Of a DNA stretch of 64,000 nucleotides, positions 35,743 to 46,324 are shown one piece after another (within the stretch, counting starts at the first letter, position 1; each line of letters begins with the position of its first letter). A program made the translations under genes and the position numbers. The stretch is taken from NCBI GenBank assembly GCA_011033025.1, contig WFMF01000046.1, positions 310,001 to 374,000 on the forward strand. The letters are read 5' to 3'. Source of the stretch: Beroe forskalii. Taxonomy: Eukaryota; Ctenophora; Nuda; Beroida; Beroidae. The notes under the pieces were generated by a model. It was not told where the DNA came from, searched no databases, and was given only the letters and a program-made list of their open reading frames with translations.

Positions 35743-37410
35743 CTAGTAAGTCGGGAAATTTGGGTCTATATGGGCAGTCCATCCAAAGAGACCTCCGATA
35801 ACATCCTTAAAACAGTGCTCAGGATACCTTTCCTTGAGATGCTGCACCACAACCTGTGAGTTAACTCCGGCCCTACATAGCACATATACCGGGTCCCTTG
35901 TTTCTTTGGGTACCACCTGGTCTAGATCCACTTTGCCTGCCATCAGCGGGTAAAATGGCACATTCACCGAGTTCTCCAGGGCACACAGCCCGAACTCCAC
36001 TGCAGGTCGGACATCTATAAGATGCCTGTAGGACTGCGAGTGAAGTTCCTGGCATGTTATCCTTTCGTCTTCTGCACTCGCGTCCTTGAACACTTTGTCC
36101 TTCCCACTCCCACAGAACCTGACATAATCCACTGGAGCGGTGACAGTTGGCGAGTCTCCGCAGACCACACACTCACTCCGCCTAGGTCGGAGCTGGACAG
36201 TCCGCATGATACCGTCCCAGGGAGAGACTAACATCAGCTTGCCGGAGTATGCGGACTCCCCCGTGGCAATGATCTTGATAGCCTCGGCAGCTTGGAGAGA
36301 CCCCACGACACCGGTGATAGGACCCAGAACACCGGCTTCCATGCAGTTTAGGGTGGCGTCAGGGTCAGGGGGAGACGGGTTGATGCACCGGTAACAGGGG
36401 CCTCCTTTGTAGTGGTATGTCGACACCTGGAGAAGGGTTACTGAATTAGGAGACTCGGGGTACAGCCACTCTCAAGGTCTCAAAATCATATACATCCTGC
36501 TTCGCACATAGAGATCAGTAATCGATCATGCTGGTTTCTATTTATTCACGATATTCATGATTAAAACCACCGTTATCTCCCACTTAGTTCGTTAAACAAA
36601 AGAACACATCCCCGGTTGAACCCTTCCTCACCTGGCCCTCCATGCGGAGAGCAGCCCCAGACACCAGTATCTTGTCTAGCAAGACACAGCAGTCATTGAC
36701 CAGGTACCGCGTGGTTGCGTTGTCCAGGCAGTCCATTATGACGTCATACTCCTTTATAATGCCCATCGCGTTCTCCGCATTCAACTCCACCTAGAGAAGT
36801 GAGACAAGTGAGATAATGCTGATAAAAGGTGATCAGATAGTTCTAAAGTTGACCCTAAAGTTAGTGGATCAGTGGTCCTTGGCACTTTGTTATTCAGTAA
36901 TTAAGCAAACATGGACCCTGGATCCTGGACTTATCTGTCTATTCAAGCTAACTCTATCTAATGTTGCTAATGTGCAGCGTTCTCCTCAAGTCAAATTACA
37001 CTGCTTAGTGCTTACCTTGTGGGTTATGAAGTTGACGAGGGGGTTAAGGTTACGTAGCTTGGCGAGGGCTGATTCCACTTTGGGGACGCCAACCGTATCT
37101 TGGCCGTGTAACACCTTGTGAAAATGGGACAGATGGAATGTGATTAACTGGATTCAAGAAGTTGCTTCTCTTCTCCGAACCAAAAAGCTTTTGGATTTGG
37201 GACTTTTGGATATTTAAAACGTCGCTTTATTCTCAAAATGCAATAATGATACTTATTAGTTGATTACTTACTTATAACAGTACTAACCTGTCGGTGTAGG
37301 TTGGAGGTGTCCACCACATCGTCATCCAGCAGTCCGAGGGTTCCCACTCCAGCAGCAGCCAGGTACTGCGAGCACGGGCACCCCAGCCCACCCATACCAA
37401 TGATCAGAAC
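35743..37410 (-). CDS. MOCS3: MOCS3 copy 1: adenylyltransferase and sulfurtransferase, exons without 5' part
   Basis: Exons in coding order: 37288-37410 ([16 protein letters not shown], the ATP-binding GxGxxG; then [13 protein letters not shown]), 37016-37114, 36632-36790 ([19 protein letters not shown]) and 35743-36426. All junctions are GT-AG and in frame. The last exon has zinc ligands CYRC and [14 protein letters not shown] with the conserved Cys, and a rhodanese domain with active loop CRAGVNSQ, ending DPNFPTY. Family knowledge: this cytosolic E1-like enzyme adenylates MOCS2A and URM1, then passes sulfur to them for molybdenum cofactor synthesis and tRNA thiolation. The upstream exon needed for RYGRQ... 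is missing. The region upstream is a 55-bp repeat array and then a zinc-finger fragment. It is either 5'-truncated or spliced from the exon at 45.6 kb. Confidence 0.88.
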
Positions 37411-39004
37411 CTGGAATGTACATTGTATAACCCTCACCCAGCCCGCCTAAACCAATAATCAGAACCTGGAGATGGAATGCACATTGTATAACCCCACCCA
37501 GCCCGCCCATACCAATAATCAGAACCTGGAATGTACATTGTATAACCCTCACCCAGCCCGCCAATACCAATAATCAGAACCTGGAATGTACATTGTATAA
37601 CCCTCACCCCAGCCCGCCCATACCAATAATCAGAACCTGGAATGTACATTGTATAACCCTCACCCAGCCCGCCCATACCAATAATCAGAACCTGGAATGT
37701 ACATTGTATAACCCTCACCCAGCCCGCCCATACCAATAATCAGAACCTGGAATGTACATTGTATAACCCTCACCCAGCTCGCCCATACCAATAATCAGAA
37801 CCTGGAATGTACATTGTATAACCCTTACCCAGCCCGCCCATACCAATAATCAGAACCTGGAATGCACATTGTATAACCCTCACCCAGCCCGCCCATACCA
37901 ATAATCAGAACCTGGAATGTACATTGTATAACCCTCACCCAGCCCGCCCATACCAATAATCAGAACCTGGAATGTACATTGTATAACCCTCACCCAGCCC
38001 GCCCATACCAATAATCAGAACCTGGAATGTACATTGTATAACCCTCACCCAGCCGCCCATACCAAAAATCAGAACCTGGAATGTACATTTGTATAACCCT
38101 CACTCAGCCCGCCCATACCAATAATCAGAACCTGGAATGTACATTGTATAACCCTCACTCAGCCCGCCCATATCAATATTCAGAACCTGGAATGTACTGT
38201 ATAACCTCACCCAGCCCGCCCATACCAATAATCAGAACCTGGAATGTACATTGTATAACCCTCACCCAGCCCGCCCATACCAATAATCAGAACCTGGAAT
38301 GTACATTGTATAACCCTCACTCAGCCCGCCCATACCAATAATCAGAACCTGGAATGTACATTGTATAACCCTCACCCAGCCCGCCCATACCAATAATCAG
38401 AACCTGGAATGTACATTGTATAACCCTCACTCAGCCCGCCCATACCAATAATCAGAACCTGGAATGTACATTGTATAACCCTCACCCAGCCCGCCCATAC
38501 CAATAATCAGAACCTGGAATGTACATTGTATAACCCTCACCCAGCCCGCCCATACCAATAATCAGAACCTGGAATGTACATTGTATAACCCTTACCCAGC
38601 CCGCCCATACCAATAATCAGAACCTGGAATGCACATTGTATAACCCTCACCCAGCCCGCCCATACCAATAATCAGAACCTGGAATGTACATTGTATAACC
38701 CTCACCCAGCCCGCCCATACCAATAATCAGAACCTGGAATGTACATTGTATAACCCTCACCCAGCCCGCCCATACCAATAATCAGAACCTGGAATGTACA
38801 TTGTATAACCCTCACCCAGCCCATACCAATAATCAGAACCTGGAATGTACATTTGTATAACCCTCACCCAGCCCCGTACCAATAATCAGAACCTGAGTGT
38901 ACATTGTATAACCCTTACCCAGCCCGCCCATACCAATAATCAGAACCTGGAATGTACATTGTATAGCCCTTACCCAGCCCACTCATCTCAATAGTCAGAA
39001 CCTG
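37411..39004 (-). repeat. 55-bp tandem repeat made from a MOCS3 splice-site/exon boundary, about 29 copies
   Basis: The unit on the minus strand is an acceptor (tgtacattccag), then 28 nt identical or nearly so to the start of MOCS3 exon 37288-37410 (encoding VLIIGMGGL), then GTGAGG or GTAAGG, a good splice donor. The first unit includes the real acceptor of that exon. The spacing is 55 bp (for example 37623 to 37678), which is not a multiple of three. A few units are shortened near 38200 and 38820-38890. Confidence 0.93.
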
Positions 39005-39503
39005 GAGTATAAATCAATTGTTCCGTATTTGTAAGATTATCTGACAATTCTGCAGAAGAGTCTGCTTGAGCAGCATCAGGGGTTTCTACCAGATCGAAAT
39101 CAGCATGAAAAAGGTTTTTACTCTCAAATGGCTCATCTTTAATGACATAGCTGGTACTTTCAACTTTTATTTCGTGATGAATATTGTTGCTTATCAAGTT
39201 ATTAGGAATCAATTGTTCAGAATTTGTAAGTCTATCAGATGATTCTGCAACAGAGTATGCTTGAAGTTGAGCAGCATCAGGGTTTTCTAACAGATGAAAA
39301 AAATTCTCACTCTCAAAAGGCTCATCTTTAATAACAGCATCAGCAGGAACAAATTCGAAATGAAGACAGTTTTCACTCTCAAATGACTCATCTTTAATAA
39401 TTACATTGTGAGTATCAGATGTGGAGTTATTCTCATCAGATGGCAAGCTGAGCTGACATTGATGTGCTGATTCATTTTCCATAATAATCTTGTGTTGCTC
39501 CAA
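39005..39503 (-). pseudogene. duplicated N-terminal part of the zinc-finger gene
   Basis: About 160 codons nearly identical to the N-terminal half of the gene at 34360-35418, including all three IKDE-x-ESEN motifs. The copy stops at EQLIYT, where the 55-bp array begins. It has no zinc fingers. The 5' flank, including the acceptor at about 39555, is also duplicated. It marks the breakpoint of a tandem duplication of about 4.14 kb. Confidence 0.88.
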
Positions 39504-39880
39504 GCTACATTCACTGAATTGAACTGAAGTTGGAACTTTGAGTGAATTTTGTACCTAATTCAATTTCACATTCCAAATAATGCATCTTATTATATTCATT
39601 CAATATAGTAGACGATTAAAACATACTTCCAATTGGTAGACAAATAAATATTGCGGCATACAGTAATTGAAGGTTTTAAGCACAAGCCACATTTTTATCA
39701 CATCACGACAGATTTCGGAAAAATAAACCATAACGCATAAGAAAATTAAATCAATTGGATAATGGATAAAACATTCGCTTGAAACAAAACATCATTGATA
39801 GCTAAAAATATTCATCAGCATTATAACATCTGTATCAAAGGATTGAATTAGTCAAAATTTTAGTCAAAATGTTACAATTT

Positions 39881-42800
39881 CTAGTAAGTCGGGAAATTTG
39901 GGTCTATATGGGCAGTCCATCCAAAGAGACCTCCGATAACATCCTTAAAACAGTGCTCAGGATACTTTTCCTTAAGATGCTGCACAACAACCTGTGAGTT
40001 GACCCCGGCCCTACATAGCACATATACCGGGTCACGTGTTTCTTTGGGTACTACCTTGTCTAGATCCACTTTGCCTGCCATCAGCGGGTAAAATGGCACA
40101 TTCACCGAGTTCTCCAGGGCACACAGCCCGAACTCCACTGCAGGCCGGACGTCTATAAGATTCCTGTAGGACTGCGAGTGAAGTTCCTGGCATGTTATCC
40201 TTTCGTCTTCTGCACTCGCGTCCTTGAACACCTTGTCCTTCCCACTCCCACAGAACCTGACATAATCCACTGGAGCGGTGACAGTGGGTGAGTCTCCGCA
40301 GACCACACACTCACTCCGCCTAGGTCGGAGCTGGACAGTCCGCATGATACCGTCCCAGGGACAGACTAACATCAGTTTACCGGAGTATGCGGACTCCCCC
40401 GTGGCAATGATCTTGATAGCCTCAGCAGCTTGGAGAGACCCCACTACACCCGTTATAGGGCCCAGAACACCGGCTTCCATGCAGTTGAGGGTGGCGTCAG
40501 GGTCAGGGGGAGAAGGGTTGATGCACCGGTAACAGGGGCCTCCTTTGTAGTGGTATGTGGACACCTGGAGAAGGGAATTAGGAGACTCTGTGTAGTAACA
40601 CTCTAAAGGTCTAAGAATCATATACATCCTACTCTACATGTAGAGATCAGTAATAGATCATGCTGGTTTCTATTTCTTCGCGATATTCATGACTAAAACC
40701 ACCGTTATCTGCCACTTAGTTAGTTAAGTAACAGGAAATCCCCCGTCGAACCCCTCCTCACCTGGCCCTCCATGCGGAGAGCAGCCCCAGACACCAGTAT
40801 CTTGTCGAGCAAGACACAGCAGTCATTGACCAGGTACCGCGTGGTGGCGTTGTCCAGGCAGTCCATTATGACGTCATACTCCTTTATAATGCCCATTGCG
40901 TTCTCGGCGTTCAACTCCACCTAAGATACAAGTAGAGACAAGTGAGAAAATGCAGATAAAAGGTGGTCGAAAGTGGATCAGTGGTCCTTGGTACTTTGGT
41001 ATTCAGGAATGGCTAACAAGGACCCTGGACCATGTAACCTATCTGTCTCTTCAAGCTAACTCTATCTAATGTTGGTAATCTGCAGCGTTATTCACAAGTC
41101 AAATTACACTGCTTCGTGTTACATTGTGGGTTATGAAGTTGACGAGAGGGTTTAGGTTACGTAGCTTGGCGAGGGCTGATTCCACTTTGGGGACGCCAAC
41201 CGTATCTTGGCCGTGCAACACCTTGTGAAAATAGGACAGATGGAATGTGATTAACTGGATTCAAGAAGTCGCTTCACTTCTCCGAACCAAAAAGCTTTTG
41301 GATTTGGGGCTTTAGGTTATTCAAAACGTCGCTTTATTCTCAAACTGCAATAATGATACTTATAAGTTGATTACTTACTTATAACTTTATAACAATACTA
41401 ACCTGTCGGTGTAAGTTGGATGTGTCCACCACATCGTCATCCAGCAGCCCGAGGGTTCCCACTCCTGCAGCAGCCAGGTACTGCGAACACGGGCACCCCA
41501 GCCCGCCCATACCAATAATCAGAACCTGGATTGTACATTGTATAACCCTCACCCAGCCCACTCATACCAATAATTAGAACCTGGAATGTACATTGTATAA
41601 CCCTCACCCAGCCCGCCCATACCAATAATCAGAACCTGGAATGTACATTGTATAACCCTTACCCAGCCCGCCCATACCAATAATCAGAACCTGGAATGTA
41701 TATTGTATAACCCTCACCCAGCCCGCCCATACCAATAATTAGAACCTGGAATGTACATTGTATAACCCTCACCCAGCCCGCCCATACCAATAATTAGAAC
41801 CTGGAATGTACATTGTATAACCCTCACCCAGCCCGCCCATACCAATAATCAGAACCTGGAATGTACATTGTATAACCCTTACCCAGCCCGCCCATACCAA
41901 TAATCAGAACCTGGAATGTACATTGTATAACCCTCACCCAGCCCGCCCATACCAATAATCAGAACCTGGAATGTACATTGTATAACCCTCACCCAGCCCG
42001 ACCATACCAATAATCAGAACCTGGAATGTACATTGTATAACCCTCACCCAGCCCGCCCATACCAATAATCAGAACCTGGAATGTACATTGTATAACCCTT
42101 ACCCAGCCCACTCATACCAATAATCAGAACCTGGAATGTACATTGTATAACCCTCACCCAGCCCGCCCATACCAATAATCAGAACCTGGAATGTACATTG
42201 TATAACCCTCACCCAGCCCACTCATCTCAATGATCAGAAACTGGAATGTAGTACATTGTACATTTTACAAGACGTGTACAAGGTACATTGTACATTGTTC
42301 ATCGTACAATTAGTGTGAAATGTACACTGTGCACTTAGTATGAGATGTACACCTATTGTGTAAGCTGTGCACTGTGTACACTGTACACTCTAAGGATGCT
42401 AGAGGTGACTACTTAACCACACCACAGTCCCAAACCCACTCATCCCGATGCAAATGATCAGAACCTGAAGGCTGAAATGTACTCTGTACACACAGCGTAA
42501 AATGTACATTGTACATGATGCTGTGTATACATTGTACGGGCATAGATCAGAACAGCAACGCCACGAAGACGCCACGGTAGCGCCACGGTGACGCCACGAG
42601 GACGCCACTGCGGCGCCACGGTGAAGCCACGAAGACGCCACGATGAAGCCACGACGACGCCATGGCAGTGCCACGGTGACGCCACGGTAGTGCCACTGTG
42701 AAGCCACGAGGACGCCACGAGGAAGCCACCTAGGCGCCGGGGCAGTGCCATGGTGAAGCCACTGTGATGCCACGAGAAGGCCACTGTGACGCTGGCCTGG

Positions 42801-45665
42801 AAACGCCACGAGAAAGCCACGGTAGAGCCACCGTGAAGCCACGACAGGGGACCTCCTCCGATCTGTCTGTTGATGGTTGCCTTGCCTCTCCCCCGTCGTC
42901 CGAGTCTTGTAGTTGCTCTCCTGGTACTGTTGGAGGGCACTGATCTCCTGGTACTGTTGGAGGGCACTGCGTCATCCTGGGCCGAACTGGTTCCTGCGAC
43001 CTCTCGTAGGGGATCGAACTCTGCATGGAATCTCATTCGGGTTCTGACGGTTCTGGAACGGGTGATAGAAGTGGAAGTCTTGGGCATGGTAGAGTTGAAT
43101 TGATAGGAGATTGATTGTAACAATACAGCTTGAATGATATTGCCTTTGGTCGGGCGCTTTATATTTGTCCTAATTGGCTCGAATTGCACTATGCATTTAC
43201 CGATTGATAGGATCATATAACTGTTGACACCCTGATAACGAGAGCTGAATGCGAGATGCATTATACCTTATCTACCGTCATGTGACACTCGTCTCATGAC
43301 TGTTGAGTCATGAGGCATACGCGCGTGTCACATGACGACACGCAAAGCTGCAAAGGTATGCATCTAGCATTCGGCTCTTGTTATTAGGGCACCCTGGCGA
43401 CATGTGACCCGGTGCAAGGTGCATGTTGTCCCTGCGCTTGCAAATGTTGCTATGTAGGCATATATAAACTGTGATAATTCGTGTGGCTCAAACAGAAGGG
43501 CCTCCTGTCCTCTCAACACAGAGCATCGCTTCTCTTCAGCAGAGACTTACCTAACCTCCTGAATCCTCTCATTTGAATTGTGTAGAATCATTGTGGAACC
43601 ATTTATAATCAGTGTTATTGAATGTAGTAAATAGTTTATCGTATATCATTATTACTAATTATCGTAAAAGCGTGTTTTAATTCATAATCACAACATACTT
43701 ACATAATAAAATAATTGCAACTGTCTAAGATGACTAATCGTAAGTACTTTAATATAATACTAACTTGATAAGAACAGCGGTATGATAACGTTACTACAGA
43801 AAACTGAATAATCTAAAGCAAATGAACAAATTTACAGCATCTGTCCTCTGCTGATCAGCACCCTCTTCTTGGTCTGCAGTGTGTTGTCCCTCATGGCTGC
43901 CACGCACTTCCTGGAAAGGTCCTCCTGATGGATCTTGCTGCCTTGTGCGTCCCTTGCCATCCTCTGAACGATGTTGTTGAAGGCGTCTTCGTCCACCAGC
44001 ATCAGCTCCGCTATAGTTCTCTTCCTCTGGAATGTGCGTCTGGACATCCCCACTTCCGCGATGGCTTGATCCTGAGATCTAGGATGATCTGGGTCCTGGG
44101 TGAGGGAGAGAACCTTCTGATAGACCTCCAGGGCAGCATGAGTTGAAGTAGGGCGGTGGTTCCGAGTAGGCACGACCACAGGAGCAGGAGGGGGGTTCTG
44201 AATCTGAGCGGCCGGTCTGCGGTTCTGGTGCAGTCTCATTGTAGCAGTCTGGATGGTGGGGGCTGAGGAGGAGGGCAGAAGGGTTGCTGGTAACTGGAGG
44301 GGCTCTGAAGTTTGCCTTGTGCACGGCACAATGTCTGAAAGTGACGGAGGTGCCAAGGTCGCCGTCAGGGGAGTCGAAGGAAGTTGTAGTTCTCTACAGA
44401 GCAGTCTTCACAGGAGATGATAGACGGTCGATCTGGAATCAAGGAGCTGCTGTTGTTGGTGGAGGAAGACATCAGGATTCTGTCGTAGTAGATGTAGTTA
44501 TATCGTTGGAGTAGATACAATTGAAACAATGCGATACCTTACATGGCAGGTAGCGCATTTTATACTGACGTTAAGAGGTTTCTAAGAGGTTGTCGTCATC
44601 ATGACGTTTCAATCAATGGGGTCACATCATGGCTCACAACTCGCCCACAATACACATAGGTAGATCATATACCATGACTCACATATCAATGTTTCATGAC
44701 ACCCATGTCGACCTTGAGATCCGGTAAGGTGACGGGTCAGATGATGAAACAGCATCGAAATTATCCCTGGCACAACAGTGGCGCTGTCGTGGCTTCACGG
44801 TGGCTCTACCGTGGCTTTCTCGTGGCGTTTCCAGGCCAGCGTCACAGTGGCCTTCTCGTGGCATCACGGTGGCTTCACCATGGCACTGCCCCGGCGCCTA
44901 GGTGGCTTCCTCGTGGCGTCCTCGTGGCTTCACAGTGGCACTACCGTGGCGTCACCGTGGCACTGCCATGGCGTCGTCGTGGCTTCATCGTGGCGTCTTC
45001 GTGGCTTCACCGTGGCGCCGCAGTGGCGTCCTCGTGGCGTCACCGTGGCGTTACCGTGGCGTCACCGTGGCGCTACCGTGGCGTCTTCTTGGCGTTGCTG
45101 TTCTGATCTTTGCCCCATTGTACTATTGTACAAATGTTAAAAATTGACAACCACACGGCTACGTGTCAATGTATGTTACATACAACCCTCCCAATCCAAT
45201 GTTTTCAGAAATTCAGGTTATATCGTACATTTCCGTTTGTGTGTAATAAAACAATTAAGAATGTTCCAGGTCGAGCAAGCGATGAAAATATCCAATATCC
45301 ATGCCCATAAATTTCTGTTGTTGGCATATGTTATTCGATCAACAGTTCGGATTAGGTAATCAAATTATGGTATGCCGTTTTAGCTTCTCGAATTCTGGAC
45401 AATAAAAAAGTTTCAAATATACACAATACAGTATTAGCAAACAACCACGATAGGATATTCGAGTGACTGCTATCCCATATCTCAGTCACTCCTCAGCCCT
45501 CAAATTCCCACCTCATTAACTCCCCGGCCCTCAGTAGCTCAGTCATTCATCTCCTCATTAACCCCCAGTCCTCACCTTGCTATTTTTGAGTGCCTCTTGC
45601 CCCGGACGCCCTATATCATCCAGAATGAGTTGTCTGCCGTACCTTGACATCTCCTCATTAGTTAG
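39881..45665 (-). CDS. MOCS3: MOCS3 copy 2, with upstream exon
   Basis: Exons in coding order: 45576-45665, 41403-41525, 41123-41221, 40762-40920 and 39881-40564. Phases agree throughout. The domains are as in copy 1: E1-like ATP-binding and adenylation part, CYRC/CVVC zinc site, and rhodanese with CRAGVNSQ. The last exon differs from copy 1 at only four residues (S to C, H to N, Q to K, R to K). The donor after exon 41123-41221 reads AAT|GTAACA where copy 1 has AAG|GTAAGC, so splicing may be weaker. The 4-kb intron after 45576 holds a 55-bp array and a transposon-like element. A first coding exon upstream of 45665 is expected but was not found. This is the best candidate for the working gene. 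Confidence 0.85.
41526..42240 (-). repeat. 55-bp splice-site-derived tandem repeat, second array, about 13 copies
   Basis: The same unit as at 37411-39004, in the matching position next to MOCS3 copy 2. A diverged extra copy lies near 42420-42475 (encoding [12 protein letters not shown]). Confidence 0.93.
42241..42530 (+). repeat. gtacattgtac-rich simple sequence
   Basis: Overlapping tgtacattgtac and gtgtacactg palindromic words between the 55-bp array and the mobile element. No gene. Confidence 0.6.
42458..43087 (-). CDS. hypothetical protein of the element, about 209 aa
   Basis: Starts [20 protein letters not shown] at 43087. The first about 85 residues are basic, with a tandem (V)PSNSTRR repeat. 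The remainder is encoded by the terminal minisatellite (repeating SWRxRGxxVA), so its C-terminal half may not be real protein. A TATA box (atataaag) lies about 70 nt upstream at 43157-43164. I do not recognise the family. Confidence 0.4.
   Translation of the reverse strand: MPKTSTSITRSRTVRTRMRFHAEFDPLREVAGTSSAQDDAVPSNSTRRSVPSNSTRRATTRLGRRGRGKATINRQIGGGPLSWLHGGSTVAFSWRFQASVTVAFSWHHSGFTMALPRRLGGFLVASSWLHSGTTVASPWHCHGVVVASSWRLRGFTVAPQWRPRGVTVALPWRLRGVAVLIYARTMYTQHHVQCTFYAVCTEYISAFRF
43157..43164 (-). promoter_or_regulatory. TATA box of element ORF 1
   Basis: The minus strand reads aaatATAAAGCGCCC, about 70 nt before the ATG at 43087. It shares the word TATAAA(R)(N)GCGC with the second box at 44558. 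Confidence 0.5.
43461..43467 (+). promoter_or_regulatory. possible TATA box on plus strand
   Basis: tatataaac, followed by a C/T-rich leader-like stretch (ctcctgtcctctcaacacag). No plus-strand ORF follows, so its role is unclear. Confidence 0.25.
43832..44472 (-). CDS. hypothetical HTH-like protein of the element (frameshifted or spliced)
   Basis: From an ATG at 44472 a short frame reads [20 protein letters not shown] and stops at 44365. A second frame, open from about 44414 to 43832, continues with a Pro/Gln-rich part and then [31 protein letters not shown] and [14 protein letters not shown], ending ISRGQML. The [16 protein letters not shown] stretch resembles a helix-turn-helix DNA-binding unit. 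There is no ATG in the second frame at its start, so a frameshift, small intron or sequencing error is implied. A TATA box lies 86 nt upstream. I do not recognise the family. Confidence 0.5.
44558..44564 (-). promoter_or_regulatory. TATA box of element ORF 2
   Basis: The minus strand reads cagTATAAAATGCGC, 86 nt before the ATG at 44472, with no ATG in between in that frame. Confidence 0.5.
45576..45665 (-). CDS. MOCS3: MOCS3 upstream exon
   Basis: The minus strand reads [20 protein letters not shown], then [10 protein letters not shown], and a GTGAG donor at 45571-45575. This is the segment (R-Y-x-R-Q-L...G) that precedes the ATP-binding loop in all MOCS3/MoeB/ThiF-type E1 enzymes, and its phase fits exon 41403-41525. 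The acceptor is probably gactcag at 45666-45667, but a site about 6 nt further upstream is also possible. Confidence 0.82.
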
Positions 45666-45667
45666 CT

Positions 45668-46324
45668 GAGTCTTTACCACATTAGTAGATGGAGGGTGGG
45701 GCCATTAGCGGCAGCCATGAGGGCTAGGGCTGGGACAGACATTGGTTATATTGGGCAGCCACTGACAATTTGGTAAGGATTTCACACACTAAACTCGGCG
45801 ATGATAAAGTAATAAGAATGGACCAATAACATGACGTCATCAAAACGCCGAATTTATTGAGGGCAGTACCAGAGGCACCCACCAACTGAAAGTGTCCTGC
45901 GTCACATCCACACTCCATGTACTGAAAGTTTGAAGTTGAGAAAAGAGATAACGTCACCGCCCTATGTGAATTCAAATTGTGGGAAGAAGCCAATACCGAC
46001 TTAAATTATGCGAACGGAAATACGGATCATTTGGGCTTGTAGCATGAGATACATAAGAAAGTGCCTGGAGATGTTATAAAACTGCGGGAAAATTAGAAAA
46101 TTTATAAGCTTCAAAAGTTCAAAAAAACTTCGTCACTGTACACAGAAAATAGTGGTTTTGCACCGGGAAGGGTAGGAAGGGAAAGGATTAGTTTGGATTC
46201 AATTGGGTCAGCGACATTTAACAAAGAAGACGCAGGACGTACGGAAATTAATAATTCGAGAACTGAAAAACTACAAATCACAAGACTTCATAAACCCTCT
46301 TATCTTCCAAGTTCCTTATCTTCC
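45668..46324. other. no gene recognised; expected region for MOCS3 exon 1
   Basis: Spacer between the MOCS3 upstream exon and the 3' end of the next minus-strand gene. Neither strand gives a convincing MOCS3 N-terminus, whose family members start with a variable coiled segment that is hard to spot. Confidence 0.5.

Larger units (their letters stand above)
42538..45115. mobile_element. 2578-bp transposon-like element with minisatellite inverted ends
   Basis: Flanked by an exact 8-bp duplication, cattgtac (42530-42537 and 45116-45123). The ends are GGGCATAGATCAGAACAGCA and its inverse with one mismatch. About 300 bp of each end is a tandem array of a word of about 15 bp (cgccacggtgaagccac) in inverted orientation. 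The middle carries minus-strand ORFs at 42458-43087 and 43832-44472. Two TATA boxes in a similar context precede them. No DDE transposase is recognised. Long inverted ends with an 8-bp duplication fit Merlin-, MULE- or hAT-like elements, so I leave the class open. It sits in the MOCS3 intron. Confidence 0.82.

Noticed and set aside
37322-38341. Frames of repeated [11 protein letters not shown] or [10 protein letters not shown] type
   Set aside because: Translations of the 55-bp array, not a repeat protein; the unit length is not a multiple of three.
44696-45147. Plus-strand frames of SWRPRG / VALPWRHRG repeats
   Set aside because: Open in all three frames of a GC-rich 15-bp minisatellite that forms the transposon end; no independent evidence of coding.
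45724-45993. 89-codon minus-strand frame as the first MOCS3 exon
   Set aside because: It does not resemble the MOCS3 N-terminus, begins without a convincing ATG and has no fitting splice donor to the 45665 exon.
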